DNA from: Agromyces flavus
GTDB lineage: Bacteria; Actinomycetota; Actinomycetes; Actinomycetales; Microbacteriaceae
Assembly: GCF_900104685.1 (NCBI RefSeq)
Contig: NZ_LT629755.1
Location: 1,054,001 to 1,118,000 of the forward strand
Direction of reading: 5' to 3'
Length of the DNA stretch: 64,000 bases
A model generated the notes under the pieces. The model was given only the letters and a program-made list of their open reading frames with translations. It searched no databases and was not told where the DNA came from. The translations under genes and the position numbers were made by a program. Below, in pieces: positions 41,577 to 56,991 of the stretch (its first letter is position 1; every line of letters starts with the position of its first letter).

Positions 41577-42338
41577 ATGAGCCTCGCCGTCCGCGTGATC
41601 CCGTGCCTCGACGTGGCCGGTGGCCGCGTCGTCAAGGGCGTCAACTTCCTCAACCTCCGCGACGCCGGCGACCCCGTCGAGCTCGCGGCGCGGTACGCCG
41701 AGCAGGGGGCCGACGAGCTCACCTTCCTCGACGTGACGGCCACGGTCGACGACCGCTCGACGACCTACGACATGGTGCGGCAGGTGGCCGAGCAGGTGTT
41801 CATCCCGCTCACGGTCGGCGGCGGCGTCCGATCCGCTGAGGATGTCGCGCGGCTGCTCGGCCACGGCGCCGACAAGATCGGCGTGAACAGCGCCGCGATC
41901 GCGCGCCCCCAGCTCATCGCCGAGATCGCCGACCGGTTCGGCGCGCAGGTGTGCGTGCTCTCGCTCGACGTCACGCGCTCCGAGCGCACCGAGTCGGGCT
42001 TCGTCGTGACCACGCACGGCGGCCGAACCGAGACTCACCTGGATGCGCTCGAGTGGGCGCGCCGCGCGATCGAGCTCGGCGCCGGCGAACTGCTCGTCAA
42101 CTCCATCGACGCCGACGGCACCAAGCAGGGCTTCGACCTCGAGCTCGTTCGACGCATGCACGAGGTCTCGTCGGTGCCCGTCATCGCGTCGGGCGGCGCC
42201 GGCGAGGCCGGGCACTTCGCCCCGGCGATCGCCGCCGGAGCCGACGCGGTGCTCGCGGCATCCGTGTTCCACAACGGCGAGCTGACGATCGGCGACGTCA
42301 AGCGCGCCCTCGCGGCCGACGGGAGGAGCGTGCGATGA
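41577..42338 (+). CDS. hisF: Imidazole glycerol phosphate synthase, cyclase subunit
   Basis: HisF joins PRFAR with ammonia from HisH to form imidazole glycerol phosphate and AICAR. The 253-residue TIM barrel has [19 protein letters not shown] with the first catalytic Asp, [36 protein letters not shown] with the second catalytic Asp, and [14 protein letters not shown] precedes the ATG. hisH and hisA are not next to it. hisI overlaps the stop. Confidence 0.96.
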   Translation: MSLAVRVIPCLDVAGGRVVKGVNFLNLRDAGDPVELAARYAEQGADELTFLDVTATVDDRSTTYDMVRQVAEQVFIPLTVGGGVRSAEDVARLLGHGADKIGVNSAAIARPQLIAEIADRFGAQVCVLSLDVTRSERTESGFVVTTHGGRTETHLDALEWARRAIELGAGELLVNSIDADGTKQGFDLELVRRMHEVSSVPVIASGGAGEAGHFAPAIAAGADAVLAASVFHNGELTIGDVKRALAADGRSVR

Positions 42339-42775
42339 ACGGCACGGGCGACGAGGAACTCGAGTTCACGAGCGACGTGTGGTCGCCGGATGCGACCGCG
42401 GTCGACCGTGCCGCGTTCAATGCCGACGGGCTGCTGCCCGCCGTCATCCAGCAGTGGGACACCGGCGAGGTGCTCATGCTCGGGTGGATGGATCGCGAGG
42501 CGATGCGGCGCACGCTCACCGAGGGGCGCGTCACGTTCTGGTCGCGCTCGCGGCAGGAGTACTGGCGCAAGGGCGACACGTCCGGCCACGCGCAGTTCGT
42601 GAAGGCCGCCGCCCTCGACTGCGACGCCGACACGCTGCTCGTGAAGGTCGAGCAGGTCGGGGTGGCGTGCCACACGGGAACGCGCACCTGCTTCGACGGC
42701 GACCCGCTGCCCGTCCTGGTCGCGAGCCCCGACGCCCCGACCGACCCCGACGACCCGCACGGAGGAGCACGATGA
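42335..42775 (+). CDS. hisI: Phosphoribosyl-AMP cyclohydrolase
   Basis: HisI opens the adenine ring of phosphoribosyl-AMP. The 146-residue product is the cyclohydrolase domain alone: [39 protein letters not shown], and metal sites in DCDADTLL and [11 protein letters not shown]. An acidic lead of about 25 residues precedes the core. A strong GGGAGGAG lies before the ATG, which overlaps hisF. trpE follows with ATGA and has GGAGGAG. Confidence 0.95.
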   Translation: MNGTGDEELEFTSDVWSPDATAVDRAAFNADGLLPAVIQQWDTGEVLMLGWMDREAMRRTLTEGRVTFWSRSRQEYWRKGDTSGHAQFVKAAALDCDADTLLVKVEQVGVACHTGTRTCFDGDPLPVLVASPDAPTDPDDPHGGAR

Positions 42776-44307
42776 CGGCCGCCAACACCGCCACGACCCG
42801 CTTCGACGACTTCGCCGCGCTGCTCGACGGACGCCGCGTCGTCCCGGTCGTCCGCGAGCTCTTCGCCGACGGCGAGACGCCCGTCGGCATCTACCGCAAG
42901 CTGGCCGGCGACCGGCCGGGCACGTTCCTGCTTGAGTCCGCCGAACAGGGCGGCATCTGGTCGCGCTACTCCTTCGTGGGCGCCGCCTCCTACGGGGTGC
43001 TCACCGAGCGCGACCGCACGGTGGACTGGATCGACACCGGCCTGTCGCGCGAGCGCGCGTTGGGCGACGCATCCGAGGGGCTCGCGCCCCTCGCGGCCCT
43101 CGAGGCGCTGTACGAGCGGTGGGCGACCGAGGACGTCCCGGGTGCGCCACCCCTGACCGGCGGGCTCGTCGGCTTCATCGGGTGGGAGGCCATCCGCCAG
43201 ATCGAGCACCTGCCGAACCGGCCGCCCGCCGACTTCTCCGTTCCCGGGCAGGCGTTCGCATTCGTGTCCGAACTGGTCGTGATCGATCACCGCACGGGCA
43301 CGGTCCAGCTCGTCGCATCCGTGCTGAACGACCTCGGCGACGCGCCCGAGGCGCTCTGGGCCGACGCGCAGGCCCGGCTCGATCGCCTGCAGGCCGCGCT
43401 CGCGACGCCGGCCGAGGCGTACCTCGCCGAGATCGATCTCACCCGCGCGGCCGAGCCGCGGTACCGCACCGAGAAGGCCGACTTCCTCGCGGCGGTCGAG
43501 CGGTCGAAGCACTACATCCGCGAGGGCGACATCTTCCAGGTGGTCGTATCCCAGCGATTCGAGCAGGATGCGGCGGCGCACCCGATCGACGTCTACCGAG
43601 TGCTGCGCAGCCTCAACCCCAGCCCCTACATGTACCTGCTGCATCTCGAGGATGTCGCGGGCGAGCCGTACTGGATCGTCGGCTCCTCGCCCGAGGCGCT
43701 CGTGAAGGTCGAGGACGGCCGGGTCTACACGCACCCCATCGCCGGATCCAAGCCTCGCGGCGCCACGCCCGAGGACGACGCCGACCTCGAGGCCGAGCTC
43801 ATCGCCGACCCGAAGGAGCAGGCCGAGCACCTCATGCTCGTCGACCTCGCGCGGAACGACCTCGCGAAGGTGTGCGACGCGGGTTCGGTCGAGGTGACCG
43901 AGTTCATGCGCGTCGAGCGGTTCAGCCACATCATGCACCTCGTCTCGTCGGTCGAGGGCGACCTGCGCGGGGATGCCAACGCGATCGACGTCTTCCGGGC
44001 GACGTTCCCTGCCGGCACGCTCTCGGGCGCGCCGAAGCCGCGCGCGCTCGAGATCATCGACGAGCTCGAGCCGGCGCAGCGCGGGGTGTACGGGGGAGTG
44101 GTCGGCTACTTCGGGTTCGGCGGCGACGCCGATCTCGCCATCGCGATCCGCACCGCGACGATCTCGGGCGGCGTGGCGCGCGTGCAGGCCGGGGGCGGCC
44201 TCGTGGCCGACTCCGACCCCGAGTCGGAGTACCAGGAATCGGTCAACAAGGCGGCCGCTCCGCTGCGCGCCGTGGCCGTCGCCAACGCCATGCGGCGCGT
44301 CCGCTAG
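42772..44307 (+). CDS. trpE: Anthranilate synthase component I
   Basis: TrpE converts chorismate to anthranilate using ammonia supplied by TrpG. The 511-residue product has the N-terminal tryptophan-binding [16 protein letters not shown] motif and the chorismate-binding core: [62 protein letters not shown] and [18 protein letters not shown]. The LLES motif suggests feedback inhibition by tryptophan. It is translationally coupled to hisI. No leader peptide or attenuator can precede it at this position. trpG and trpD are not in the window. Confidence 0.96.
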   Translation: MTAANTATTRFDDFAALLDGRRVVPVVRELFADGETPVGIYRKLAGDRPGTFLLESAEQGGIWSRYSFVGAASYGVLTERDRTVDWIDTGLSRERALGDASEGLAPLAALEALYERWATEDVPGAPPLTGGLVGFIGWEAIRQIEHLPNRPPADFSVPGQAFAFVSELVVIDHRTGTVQLVASVLNDLGDAPEALWADAQARLDRLQAALATPAEAYLAEIDLTRAAEPRYRTEKADFLAAVERSKHYIREGDIFQVVVSQRFEQDAAAHPIDVYRVLRSLNPSPYMYLLHLEDVAGEPYWIVGSSPEALVKVEDGRVYTHPIAGSKPRGATPEDDADLEAELIADPKEQAEHLMLVDLARNDLAKVCDAGSVEVTEFMRVERFSHIMHLVSSVEGDLRGDANAIDVFRATFPAGTLSGAPKPRALEIIDELEPAQRGVYGGVVGYFGFGGDADLAIAIRTATISGGVARVQAGGGLVADSDPESEYQESVNKAAAPLRAVAVANAMRRVR

Positions 44308-44315
44308 GGGTGCTC

Positions 44316-45002
44316 GTGCGACCTGAACGGATGAAGCTGCCCGCCATCGTCGGCATCCTCGCCGGGTCGGGGCTCGGCCTGCTGGCCTGGAGCCAGACCT
44401 GGTTCGCCGTGACGCTCGTCGACGGGGCTGCCGCCGCCGGCGCCACGACCCTCGAGGTCGGTGGCGCGACCGCGTCGCCGGCCATCGCCGCGCTGGCGCT
44501 CGCGGGACTCGCACTGGCGGGGGCGCTGGCCATCGCCGGCCCGCTGATCCGGATCGTGCTGGGCCTGCTCGCCGCGGTGCTGGGCGGATGCCTCGTGCTC
44601 GCCGCGTCGCTCTCGTCCGCCGCTCCGGTGGCATCGGTCTCCGGAGCCGTCGCGGAGGCGACGGGTGTGGCCGGTGCCGAGTCGACCGCCGGACTCATCG
44701 CATCGGTCACCGCCACCGCCTGGCCGGTGGTCGCGATCGTGGGCGGCGTGCTCGTCGTGCTCGCCGGAGTGCTCGTCGTCGCCACCGGTCGCGCCTGGCC
44801 CACGTCGCGCCGGTACGGCGGCGGCGCGCGGCTGGCCGCCGACGGGACCGCGACGGTCGCGACCTCCGATCGAGCCGTCGACGACTGGGACGGGCTCAGC
44901 CGCGGCGACGACCCGACCGAGGACACCGATCCCGAGCCCGGAGCGGAGACGCGCGACACCGACGCGGACGACGCGACCGACCCCTCCGAACCCACCCGCT
45001 AG
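44316..45002 (+). CDS. Trp biosynthesis-associated membrane protein
   Basis: The 228-residue product has four hydrophobic helices: IVGILAGSGLGLLAW, IAALALAGLALAGALAIAG, IRIVLGLLAAVLGGCLVLA and WPVVAIVGGVLVVLAGVLVV. SQTWF follows the first helix, a mark of the actinobacterial family found beside trp genes. A long Asp/Glu/Thr-rich tail (about 60 residues) is cytoplasmic. Its role is unknown. The GTG at 44316 is used because AGGGG lies just upstream; the GTG at 44310 and ATG at 44331 are alternatives. Its TAG stop is part of the next promoter. Confidence 0.8.
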   Translation: MRPERMKLPAIVGILAGSGLGLLAWSQTWFAVTLVDGAAAAGATTLEVGGATASPAIAALALAGLALAGALAIAGPLIRIVLGLLAAVLGGCLVLAASLSSAAPVASVSGAVAEATGVAGAESTAGLIASVTATAWPVVAIVGGVLVVLAGVLVVATGRAWPTSRRYGGGARLAADGTATVATSDRAVDDWDGLSRGDDPTEDTDPEPGAETRDTDADDATDPSEPTR

Positions 45003-45005
45003 ACT
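45000..45005 (+). promoter_or_regulatory. -10 box overlapping a stop codon, upstream of the HGxxPAAW gene
   Basis: TAGACT shares its TAG with the stop of the preceding membrane protein. It would start transcription near 45012 and leave a 24-base leader with AGAAGGAG, giving trpC-trpB-trpA a second promoter. Confidence 0.5.
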
Positions 45006-45035
45006 TTGCAGCGACCCCAGCACAGAAGGAGCACC

Positions 45036-45266
45036 ATGAGCACTGAGCACGCCGACCCCGGCCACGGACACTCGCCCGCGGCGTGGACCGCGGTGGTGAT
45101 CATGCTCGTGGCCATCGCCGTCGGCACGGTGGCGTTCTTCCTCGACGTGCCGTGGCTCGTGTGGGCTTCGGCCGGGCTGCTCGTGATCGGCATCATCGTC
45201 GGCTGGGCCCTCGCCCGCGCCGGCTACGGTGTCGACGGTGCGAAGACCGCGCCCAAGGTGCACTGA
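45036..45266 (+). CDS. HGxxPAAW motif membrane protein
   Basis: The 76-residue product carries HGHSPAAW near residue 12, the signature of a small actinobacterial membrane family found in trp operons. Two helices follow: TAVVIMLVAIAVGTVAFFL and WLVWASAGLLVIGIIVGWALA, with a short cytoplasmic tail. AGAAGGAG lies just upstream of the ATG. The family has no known function; its constant place between trpE and trpC suggests a link to tryptophan synthesis or transport. Confidence 0.88.
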   Translation: MSTEHADPGHGHSPAAWTAVVIMLVAIAVGTVAFFLDVPWLVWASAGLLVIGIIVGWALARAGYGVDGAKTAPKVH

Positions 45267-45269
45267 CGC

Positions 45270-46040
45270 GTGCTCTCCGAGCTGACGGCGAACGCGGTCG
45301 CCGACGCTGAGACGCGTCGCGCCGATCGTCCCCTCGCCGAGGTCGAGGCCGCGGCGCTCGCGCGCCCGGCCGCCATCGATGCGCTCGCGGTGCTGGCCCC
45401 GGCCGAGCGCGTCAAGGTCATCGCCGAGATCAAGCGTTCGAGCCCGTCGCGCGGCGCGCTCGCCAGCATCGACGACGCGGCGGCGCTCGCGCGCACGTAC
45501 GAGATCGGCGGCGCCAGCGCGATCAGCGTGCTGACCGAGGGCCGCAAGTTCGGCGGGTCGCTCGCCGACCTCGAGTCCGTGCGCGCCGCGGTGTCGCTGC
45601 CCGTGCTCCGCAAGGACTTCATCGCGACGCCGTACCAGGTCTTCGAGGCGCGCGCTGCGGGCGCCGACCTCGTGCTCCTGATCGTCGCCGCGCTCGACGA
45701 CGCGACGCTGGGCGAGCTGCACGGGCTCATCACCCAGCTCGGCATGACGCCGCTGGTCGAGACCCACTCCGCCGACGAGCTCGAGCGCGCCGCGCAGCTC
45801 GGCGCACGGCTCATCGGCGTGAACGCTCGCGACCTCACCACCTTCGAGCTCGACCGCGACCTCTTCGGCCGCCTCGCCGACCGCTTCCCCGAGGGAGCGA
45901 TCCGCGTGGCCGAGTCGGCCGTGCTGTCGGCCGCCGACGTCGCGCACTACCGCGCGGCCGGCGCCGACGCCGTGCTCGTCGGCGAGGCCCTCGTCACGGG
46001 CGATCCCATCGCGAACCTCTCAGCATTCCTGGCGGTATGA
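45270..46040 (+). CDS. trpC: Indole-3-glycerol phosphate synthase
   Basis: TrpC closes the indole ring from CdRP. The 256-residue TIM barrel has [16 protein letters not shown] with the catalytic Lys and Glu, [46 protein letters not shown] and [11 protein letters not shown], all standard. The start is GTG, three bases after the previous stop. It is a single-function enzyme, not fused to TrpF. Confidence 0.96.
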   Translation: MLSELTANAVADAETRRADRPLAEVEAAALARPAAIDALAVLAPAERVKVIAEIKRSSPSRGALASIDDAAALARTYEIGGASAISVLTEGRKFGGSLADLESVRAAVSLPVLRKDFIATPYQVFEARAAGADLVLLIVAALDDATLGELHGLITQLGMTPLVETHSADELERAAQLGARLIGVNARDLTTFELDRDLFGRLADRFPEGAIRVAESAVLSAADVAHYRAAGADAVLVGEALVTGDPIANLSAFLAV

Positions 46041-46041
46041 C

Positions 46042-47247
46042 ATGGCGCTTCGAGCCCAGACCGGTCCGTACTTCGGCGAGTTCGGCGGGCGGTTCGTCCC
46101 CGAATCCCTGATCGCCGCGCTCGACGAGCTCTCCGAGGCGTACACGCTCGCCAAGCTCGACCCCGAGTTCGAGCGCGAGCTCGACGAGCTCGGCCGCACC
46201 TACACCGGCCGGCCGTCGATCATCACCGAGGTGCCGCGCTTCGCCGAGCACGCGGGGGGCGCTCGCGTCATCCTGAAGCGCGAAGACCTGAACCACACCG
46301 GTTCGCACAAGATCAACAACGTGCTCGGCCAGGCGCTCCTCACCCGTCGCATCGGCAAGCGCCGCGTCATCGCCGAGACCGGCGCCGGACAGCACGGCGT
46401 GGCGACCGCCACGGCCGCCGCGCTGTTCGGGCTCGAGTGCACCATCTACATGGGGGAGGTCGACACCGAGCGCCAGGCGCTCAACGTCGCGCGCATGCGG
46501 CTCCTCGGCGCCGAGGTGATCGCCGTCAAGACCGGTTCGCGCACGCTCAAGGACGCCATCAACGACGCGATGCGCGACTGGGTGACCAATGTCGAGACCA
46601 CGAACTACATCTTCGGCACCGTGGCCGGGCCGCACCCGTTCCCCGAGATGGTCCGCGACTTCCAGAAGGTCATCGGCGAGGAGGCGCGCGAGCAGGTCCT
46701 CGAGCTGACCGGGCAGCTGCCGACCGCGGTCGCGGCCTGCGTCGGCGGCGGATCGAACGCGATCGGCATCTTCCATGCCTTCCTCGACGACGCGGATGTC
46801 GCGCTGTACGGTTTCGAGGCGGGTGGCGAGGGGGTCGACACGCCCCGCCACGCCGCCACGATCTCCAAGGGCCGACCCGGCGTCCTGCACGGCGCGCGCA
46901 GCTACCTCCTCCAGGACCAGGACGGCCAGACCATCGAGTCGCACTCGATTTCGGCCGGACTCGACTACCCGGGCGTCGGCCCCGAGCACTCGTGGCTCGC
47001 CGCGCTCGGCCGAGCGCAGTACCGCGCCGTCACCGACGACGCCGCCATGCAGGCGCTGCGCCTGCTCACGCGCACCGAGGGCATCATCCCCGCGATCGAG
47101 TCCGCGCACGCACTGGCCGGCGCGCTCGAACTCGGCCATGAGCTCGGTCGCGACGCGGTCATCCTGGTGAACCTCTCCGGACGCGGCGACAAGGACATGA
47201 ACACCGCGGCGAAGTACTTCGGGCTGTACGACGGAGCCGACGCATGA
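46042..47247 (+). CDS. trpB: Tryptophan synthase beta chain
   Basis: TrpB joins indole and serine to give tryptophan with PLP. The 401-residue product has [16 protein letters not shown] at the start, the PLP lysine Lys90 in [41 protein letters not shown] for phosphate binding, and [14 protein letters not shown]. It is of the common TrpB1 type. The ATG is one base after the trpC stop; trpA overlaps its end with ATGA. Confidence 0.97.
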   Translation: MALRAQTGPYFGEFGGRFVPESLIAALDELSEAYTLAKLDPEFERELDELGRTYTGRPSIITEVPRFAEHAGGARVILKREDLNHTGSHKINNVLGQALLTRRIGKRRVIAETGAGQHGVATATAAALFGLECTIYMGEVDTERQALNVARMRLLGAEVIAVKTGSRTLKDAINDAMRDWVTNVETTNYIFGTVAGPHPFPEMVRDFQKVIGEEAREQVLELTGQLPTAVAACVGGGSNAIGIFHAFLDDADVALYGFEAGGEGVDTPRHAATISKGRPGVLHGARSYLLQDQDGQTIESHSISAGLDYPGVGPEHSWLAALGRAQYRAVTDDAAMQALRLLTRTEGIIPAIESAHALAGALELGHELGRDAVILVNLSGRGDKDMNTAAKYFGLYDGADA

Positions 47248-48029
47248 GCGGCGTGGGTCCCGTCATCCGGCGCCGCAACGACGAGGCGGCCGGTGCCCTG
47301 ATCGGCTACCTGCCCGTGGGCTTCCCGACGCTCGACGACAGCGTCGAGGCCGCGATCGCGCTCGTCGAGAACGGTGTCGACGTGCTCGAGCTCGGGCTGC
47401 CCTACTCCGACCCCGTCATGGACGGCACCGTGATCCAGGCGGCCACGCAGCAGGCGCTCGCCAACGGCTTCCGTCTCGCGCACGGCTTCGAAGCCGTGCG
47501 CCGGATCACCGAGCGCGTCGAGGCGCCGGTCCTGATCATGACCTACTGGAACCCCGTGGTGCAGTACGGGGTCGATCGGTTCGCCGACGACCTCGCGGCG
47601 GCCGGGGGAGCGGGCCTGATCACGCCCGACCTCATCCCCGACGAGGCAGCCGACTGGATCGCGGCATCCGAGCGCACCGGTCTCGACCGCGTCTTCCTCG
47701 CGGCGCCCACGTCGACCGACGCACGCCTGCGCCAGGCCGTCGACTCGAGTCGTGGGTTCGTCTACGCCGTCTCGACGATGGGCATCACCGGCGCGCGCAC
47801 CGACGTCGACCAGGCAGCGCGCGGCCTCGTGGCGCGGCTGCGGGAGGCGGGCTCCACCGCGAGCTGCGTCGGGCTCGGCATCTCCACGGCGACGCAGGTC
47901 GCCGAGGTGCTCGAGTACGCCGAGGGCGCGATCGTCGGGTCGGCCCTCGTGAAGGCGCTCGCCGAGGGCGGCGTCGATGCCGCCGGCGCGCTCGCGGCCG
48001 AGCTCGCGCGCGGCACCGCCCGCAAGTGA
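47244..48029 (+). CDS. trpA: Tryptophan synthase alpha chain
   Basis: TrpA splits indole-3-glycerol phosphate and passes indole to TrpB. The 261-residue barrel has [14 protein letters not shown], the catalytic Glu in [17 protein letters not shown] with the catalytic Asp close by, [28 protein letters not shown] and [10 protein letters not shown]. It ends the trp genes; lgt begins 65 bases later with its own promoter. Confidence 0.96.
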   Translation: MSGVGPVIRRRNDEAAGALIGYLPVGFPTLDDSVEAAIALVENGVDVLELGLPYSDPVMDGTVIQAATQQALANGFRLAHGFEAVRRITERVEAPVLIMTYWNPVVQYGVDRFADDLAAAGGAGLITPDLIPDEAADWIAASERTGLDRVFLAAPTSTDARLRQAVDSSRGFVYAVSTMGITGARTDVDQAARGLVARLREAGSTASCVGLGISTATQVAEVLEYAEGAIVGSALVKALAEGGVDAAGALAAELARGTARK

Positions 48030-48031
48030 AG

Positions 48032-48037
48032 TAGTCT
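48032..48037 (+). promoter_or_regulatory. -10 box of lgt
   Basis: TAGTCT lies two bases after the trpA stop and gives lgt a leader of about 50 bases. Confidence 0.5.
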
Positions 48038-48094
48038 CGACGGGGCCGCCACGCAGGGCGCGCCTCGCACCATCGACGAAAGGCAGACGCCGGC

Positions 48095-49087
48095 GTGATC
48101 GCACCGATCAGCATCCCGAGCCCCGACGAGGCGTGGCGCACGCTCGAGATCCCCGTCCCGTGGGGCACGCTGAACATCCAGATGTACGCCCTGTGCATCC
48201 TCGCGGGCATCATCGTCGCCACGATCTGGACTTCGCGCCGGCTCACGAAGCGCGGCGCCGAGCCGGGCATCGTGCTCGACGTCGTGCTCTGGGCCGTGCC
48301 CCTCGGCATCATCGGTGCGCGCATCTACCACGTGCTCACGCACCCCGACGACTACTTCGCCGGCCAGGAGCTCTGGCGGGTGTTCGCGATCTGGGAGGGC
48401 GGGAACGCCATCTACGGCTCGCTCATCGGCGGCGCCGTCGGCGTGATCATCGCCTGCCGCCTCACCGGCCTGCGCTTCTGGTCGTTCGCCGATGCACTCG
48501 CTCCCGGCCTCCTGCTCGCGCAGGCGATCGGCCGCCTCGGCAACTGGTTCAACCACGAGCTGTTCGGCTGGCCCACCGACCTGCCCTGGGGGCTCGAGAT
48601 CGAGTCGACCAACCCGGCCTTCCCGGCCGGCCTCGAGGACGGAACGCTGTTCCATCCCACGTTCCTCTACGAGATCATCTGGAACATCGTCGGCATCGTC
48701 GTGCTGCTCGGTCTCGAGCGGTTCTTCCGACTGCGCTGGGGCATGATGTTCGGTGCCTACCTGATCTGGTACGGCACGGGGCGGGCCGTGTTCGAGACGA
48801 TCCGCGTCGATCCGAGCGAGATGTTCCTCGGCATCCGGTCGAACGTGTGGGCGTCCTTCCTCGCGATCCTCATCGGCATCGTCATCATCCTCGTGCAGCG
48901 CCGCCGTCACCCCGGCATCGAGCCGAGCGTGTACCGCCCCGGCCGTGAATGGAAGCCCGCCGATGCTGAGGTAGACTCGGACGACTCCACCGAGTCCGAC
49001 TCAGACTCTCTCGACGATGGCGTCGAGGGTGAGAACGAACCCGGCGAGCCGGCTGCCACAAGCTCGAGCCGCTCGGCCTCCGCGTAA
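48095..49087 (+). CDS. lgt: Prolipoprotein diacylglyceryl transferase
   Basis: Lgt attaches diacylglycerol to the lipobox Cys of prelipoproteins in the membrane. The 330-residue product has about seven helices and the family signature [20 protein letters not shown], along with [18 protein letters not shown] and [15 protein letters not shown]. After the last helix comes a cytoplasmic tail of about 60 residues dominated by Ser, Asp and Glu ([16 protein letters not shown]), longer than in most relatives. GTG is the start. It links the trp genes to gltB. Confidence 0.95.
   Translation: MIAPISIPSPDEAWRTLEIPVPWGTLNIQMYALCILAGIIVATIWTSRRLTKRGAEPGIVLDVVLWAVPLGIIGARIYHVLTHPDDYFAGQELWRVFAIWEGGNAIYGSLIGGAVGVIIACRLTGLRFWSFADALAPGLLLAQAIGRLGNWFNHELFGWPTDLPWGLEIESTNPAFPAGLEDGTLFHPTFLYEIIWNIVGIVVLLGLERFFRLRWGMMFGAYLIWYGTGRAVFETIRVDPSEMFLGIRSNVWASFLAILIGIVIILVQRRRHPGIEPSVYRPGREWKPADAEVDSDDSTESDSDSLDDGVEGENEPGEPAATSSSRSASA
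48972..48977 (+). promoter_or_regulatory. Candidate gltB promoter inside lgt
   Basis: TAGACT lies within the acidic tail of lgt. If used it would give gltB a leader of about 215 bases holding the hairpin at 49116-49139. Confidence 0.3.
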
Positions 49088-49115
49088 GGGGCCACGCCAC
49101 CACCACGTTCTCCGC

Positions 49116-49139
49116 CGCGGCGCCGCACCTCGCGCCGCG
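49116..49139 (+). terminator. Hairpin between lgt and gltB
   Basis: CGCGGCGC pairs exactly with GCGCCGCG across an eight-base loop. It lies 29 bases after the lgt stop. It may end the his-trp-lgt transcript or act as an attenuator of gltB. Confidence 0.45.
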
Positions 49140-49199
49140 AATCCTCCATCGTGGGCCGACGTCGTCCCCGTGCCACCGAGATACCGAGGACGGTCCAAC

Positions 49200-53755
<4,556 letters not shown>

Positions 53756-53777
<22 letters not shown>

Positions 53778-53830
53778 GACGACGGTCGTCCGGACTCGGG
53801 CTGTGCCCATTGACCGCTTGGAGGTGACGG

Positions 53831-53838
<8 letters not shown>
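53756..53838 (+). repeat. 22-base direct repeat at the gltB-gltD junction
   Basis: An identical 22-base segment (starting CTTGGAGGTGACGG, ending GTGGCTGA) occurs at 53756-53777 and 53817-53838, a 61-base period. The first copy carries the gltB stop, the second the ribosome site and start of gltD. The GTG in the first copy opens a 23-codon frame that stops within the second copy. Confidence 0.95.
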
Positions 53839-55288
<1,450 letters not shown>

Positions 55289-55356
55289 CCCGCGTCATCC
55301 GGCGCCTGACAGTCCGTACCAGCGCTTCGGCGCGCAACCATGGAGCACACACCGAT

Positions 55357-56772
55357 ATGAGAAGAGCGAAGATCGTCGCCACGCTCGGGCCGGCCACGTC
55401 CAGCTACGAGCAGATCCGCGCGATCATCGATGCCGGCATCGACGTCGCCCGCATGAACCTCAGCCACGGCAGCTACGACGTGCACGAGGGCGTCTACCAG
55501 AACGTGCGCAAGGCGGCGAACGACTCCGGCCGTGCGGTCGCGGTGCTCGTCGACCTGCAGGGCCCGAAGATCCGGCTCGGCAAGTTCGAGAACGGCCCCC
55601 ACGAGCTGGCCGAGGGAGACATCTTCAAGATCACGACCGAGGACATCCTCGGCACCAAGGAGATCGTCGGCACGACCTTCAAGGGCCTGCCGCACGACGT
55701 CGAGCCGGGCGACCACCTCCTGATCGACGACGGCAAGGTGCGCGTCGAGGTCCTCGAGACGGATGGCACGGTCGTGACGACGAAGGTCGTCGTCGCCGGA
55801 CCCGTCTCGAACAACAAGGGCATCAACCTTCCCGGCGTCGCCGTCAACGTGCCGGCCCTCTCCGAGAAGGACGAGGCCGACCTGCGCTGGGCGCTCCAGC
55901 TCGGCGCCGACATCATCGCCCTCTCGTTCGTGCGCAACGCGCACGACATCGTCCGCGTGCACGAGATCATGGCCGAAGAGGGCCGTCGCCTCCCGGTGAT
56001 CGCGAAGATCGAGAAGCCGCAGGCGGTCGACGCGCTCGAGGACATCATCGAGTCGTTCGACGGCATCATGGTCGCGCGCGGCGACCTCGGCGTCGAGCTC
56101 CCGCTCGAGGCGGTGCCCATCGTGCAGAAGCGCGCCATCGAGATCGCGCGCCGCCTCGCGAAGCCCGTCATCGTCGCGACGCAGATGCTCGAGTCGATGA
56201 CCCACGCGCCCGTTCCGACGCGCGCCGAGACATCCGACGTGGCGAACGCGATCCTCGACGGCGCCGACGCGGTCATGCTCTCCGGCGAGACCAGCGTGGG
56301 CGAGTACCCCGTCCAGACGGTCAAGACCATGGCGCGCATCATCTCGTCGACCGAGCAGCACGGCCTGCACCGCATCGCGCCGCTCGGCACGAAGCCGCGC
56401 ACGCAGGCAGGTGCCATCACGCTCGCTGCGGTCGAGGTCGCCGACTTCGTCGAGGCGAAGTACCTCTGCGTGTTCACCGAGACGGGCGAGTCGGTGCGAC
56501 GGATGTCGCGCCTGCGCAGCATCATCCCCATCCTGGCCTTCACGCCCTACCCCGAGATCCGTCGCCGCATGGCGCTGAACTGGGGCGTCGAGTCGTTCGT
56601 CGTCGAGCGCGTCACCCACACCGACCAGATGGTCGGCCAGGTCGACGAGGTGCTCGCCCGCACCGGCAAGGCCGAGGCCGGCGAGAAGGTCGTCATCATC
56701 TCCGGGTCGCCTCCCGGCATCCCGGGCACCACGAACGACGTGCGCGTGCACGTCGTCGGCGAGGTGCTCTAA
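55357..56772 (+). CDS. pyk: Pyruvate kinase
   Basis: Pyk makes pyruvate and ATP from PEP. The 471-residue product has RRAKIVATLGPATSSYEQI, MNLSHGSYDVHE, the active-site segment VIAKIEKPQAVDALEDI, MVARGDLGVELPLEAVP, TQMLESMTHAPVPTRAE and the C-terminal allosteric domain. The Lys before PxA in the family signature is present. The 68-base leader holds a small GCGC-TTCG-GCGC hairpin at 55322-55333. A strong hairpin follows the gene. PEP synthase, the reverse enzyme, lies 0.9 kb downstream. Confidence 0.96.
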   Translation: MRRAKIVATLGPATSSYEQIRAIIDAGIDVARMNLSHGSYDVHEGVYQNVRKAANDSGRAVAVLVDLQGPKIRLGKFENGPHELAEGDIFKITTEDILGTKEIVGTTFKGLPHDVEPGDHLLIDDGKVRVEVLETDGTVVTTKVVVAGPVSNNKGINLPGVAVNVPALSEKDEADLRWALQLGADIIALSFVRNAHDIVRVHEIMAEEGRRLPVIAKIEKPQAVDALEDIIESFDGIMVARGDLGVELPLEAVPIVQKRAIEIARRLAKPVIVATQMLESMTHAPVPTRAETSDVANAILDGADAVMLSGETSVGEYPVQTVKTMARIISSTEQHGLHRIAPLGTKPRTQAGAITLAAVEVADFVEAKYLCVFTETGESVRRMSRLRSIIPILAFTPYPEIRRRMALNWGVESFVVERVTHTDQMVGQVDEVLARTGKAEAGEKVVIISGSPPGIPGTTNDVRVHVVGEVL

Positions 56773-56792
56773 CTGTAGTTCGCCGGTCCGAG

Positions 56793-56822
56793 GGCCCGGT
56801 CATCCGAGCGGATGGCCGGGCC
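56793..56822. terminator. Terminator shared by pyk and tRNA-Leu
   Basis: GGCCCGGTCATCC pairs with GGATGGCCGGGCC (one G-T pair) across the loop GAGC, giving 13 pairs. It lies between pyk on the plus strand and the tRNA on the minus strand, so it can end both. Confidence 0.75.
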
Positions 56823-56868
56823 TTCGGCGTGCGCGCGCGGCGGCCGTTGCGACCGTCGCGACCGCTGC

Positions 56869-56954
56869 TGGTGCCGGTGGTGGGGGTCGAACCCACACGC
56901 CCTTTCGGGCAAAGCATTTTGAGTGCTCCGCGTCTGCCATTCCGCCACACCGGC
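56869..56954 (-). tRNA. tRNA-Leu (anticodon CAA)
   Basis: Reading the minus strand gives an 86-base cloverleaf with the 3' CCA encoded. The acceptor arms are GCCGGTG and CACCGGC with discriminator A. The anticodon loop CTCAAAA gives CAA, reading UUG. The long variable arm (TGCCCGAAAGGGCGT, stem GCCC/GGGC) marks a class II tRNA, and the T arm has GTGGG-TTCGACC-CCCAC. UUG is a rare codon at this GC content. Confidence 0.97.
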
Positions 56955-56978
56955 CCGAAGGCCCCGGCCAGAATACCG

Positions 56979-56984
56979 TAGGCT
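56979..56984 (+). promoter_or_regulatory. -10 box of the leaderless ANTAR regulator
   Basis: TAGGCT ends seven bases before the GTG at 56992. It lies just outside the divergent tRNA gene. Confidence 0.55.
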
Positions 56985-56991
56985 TTTCAGC

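Noticed and set aside
42300..42775. A trp leader peptide or T-box before trpE
   Set aside because: trpE overlaps the hisI stop by ATGA, so there is no leader, and no Trp-codon run or T-box core was seen.
49017..49199. An N-terminal extension of gltB from the ATG at 49017
   Set aside because: It lies inside lgt, has no ribosome site, and would add 61 residues before the short propeptide that should precede Cys29.
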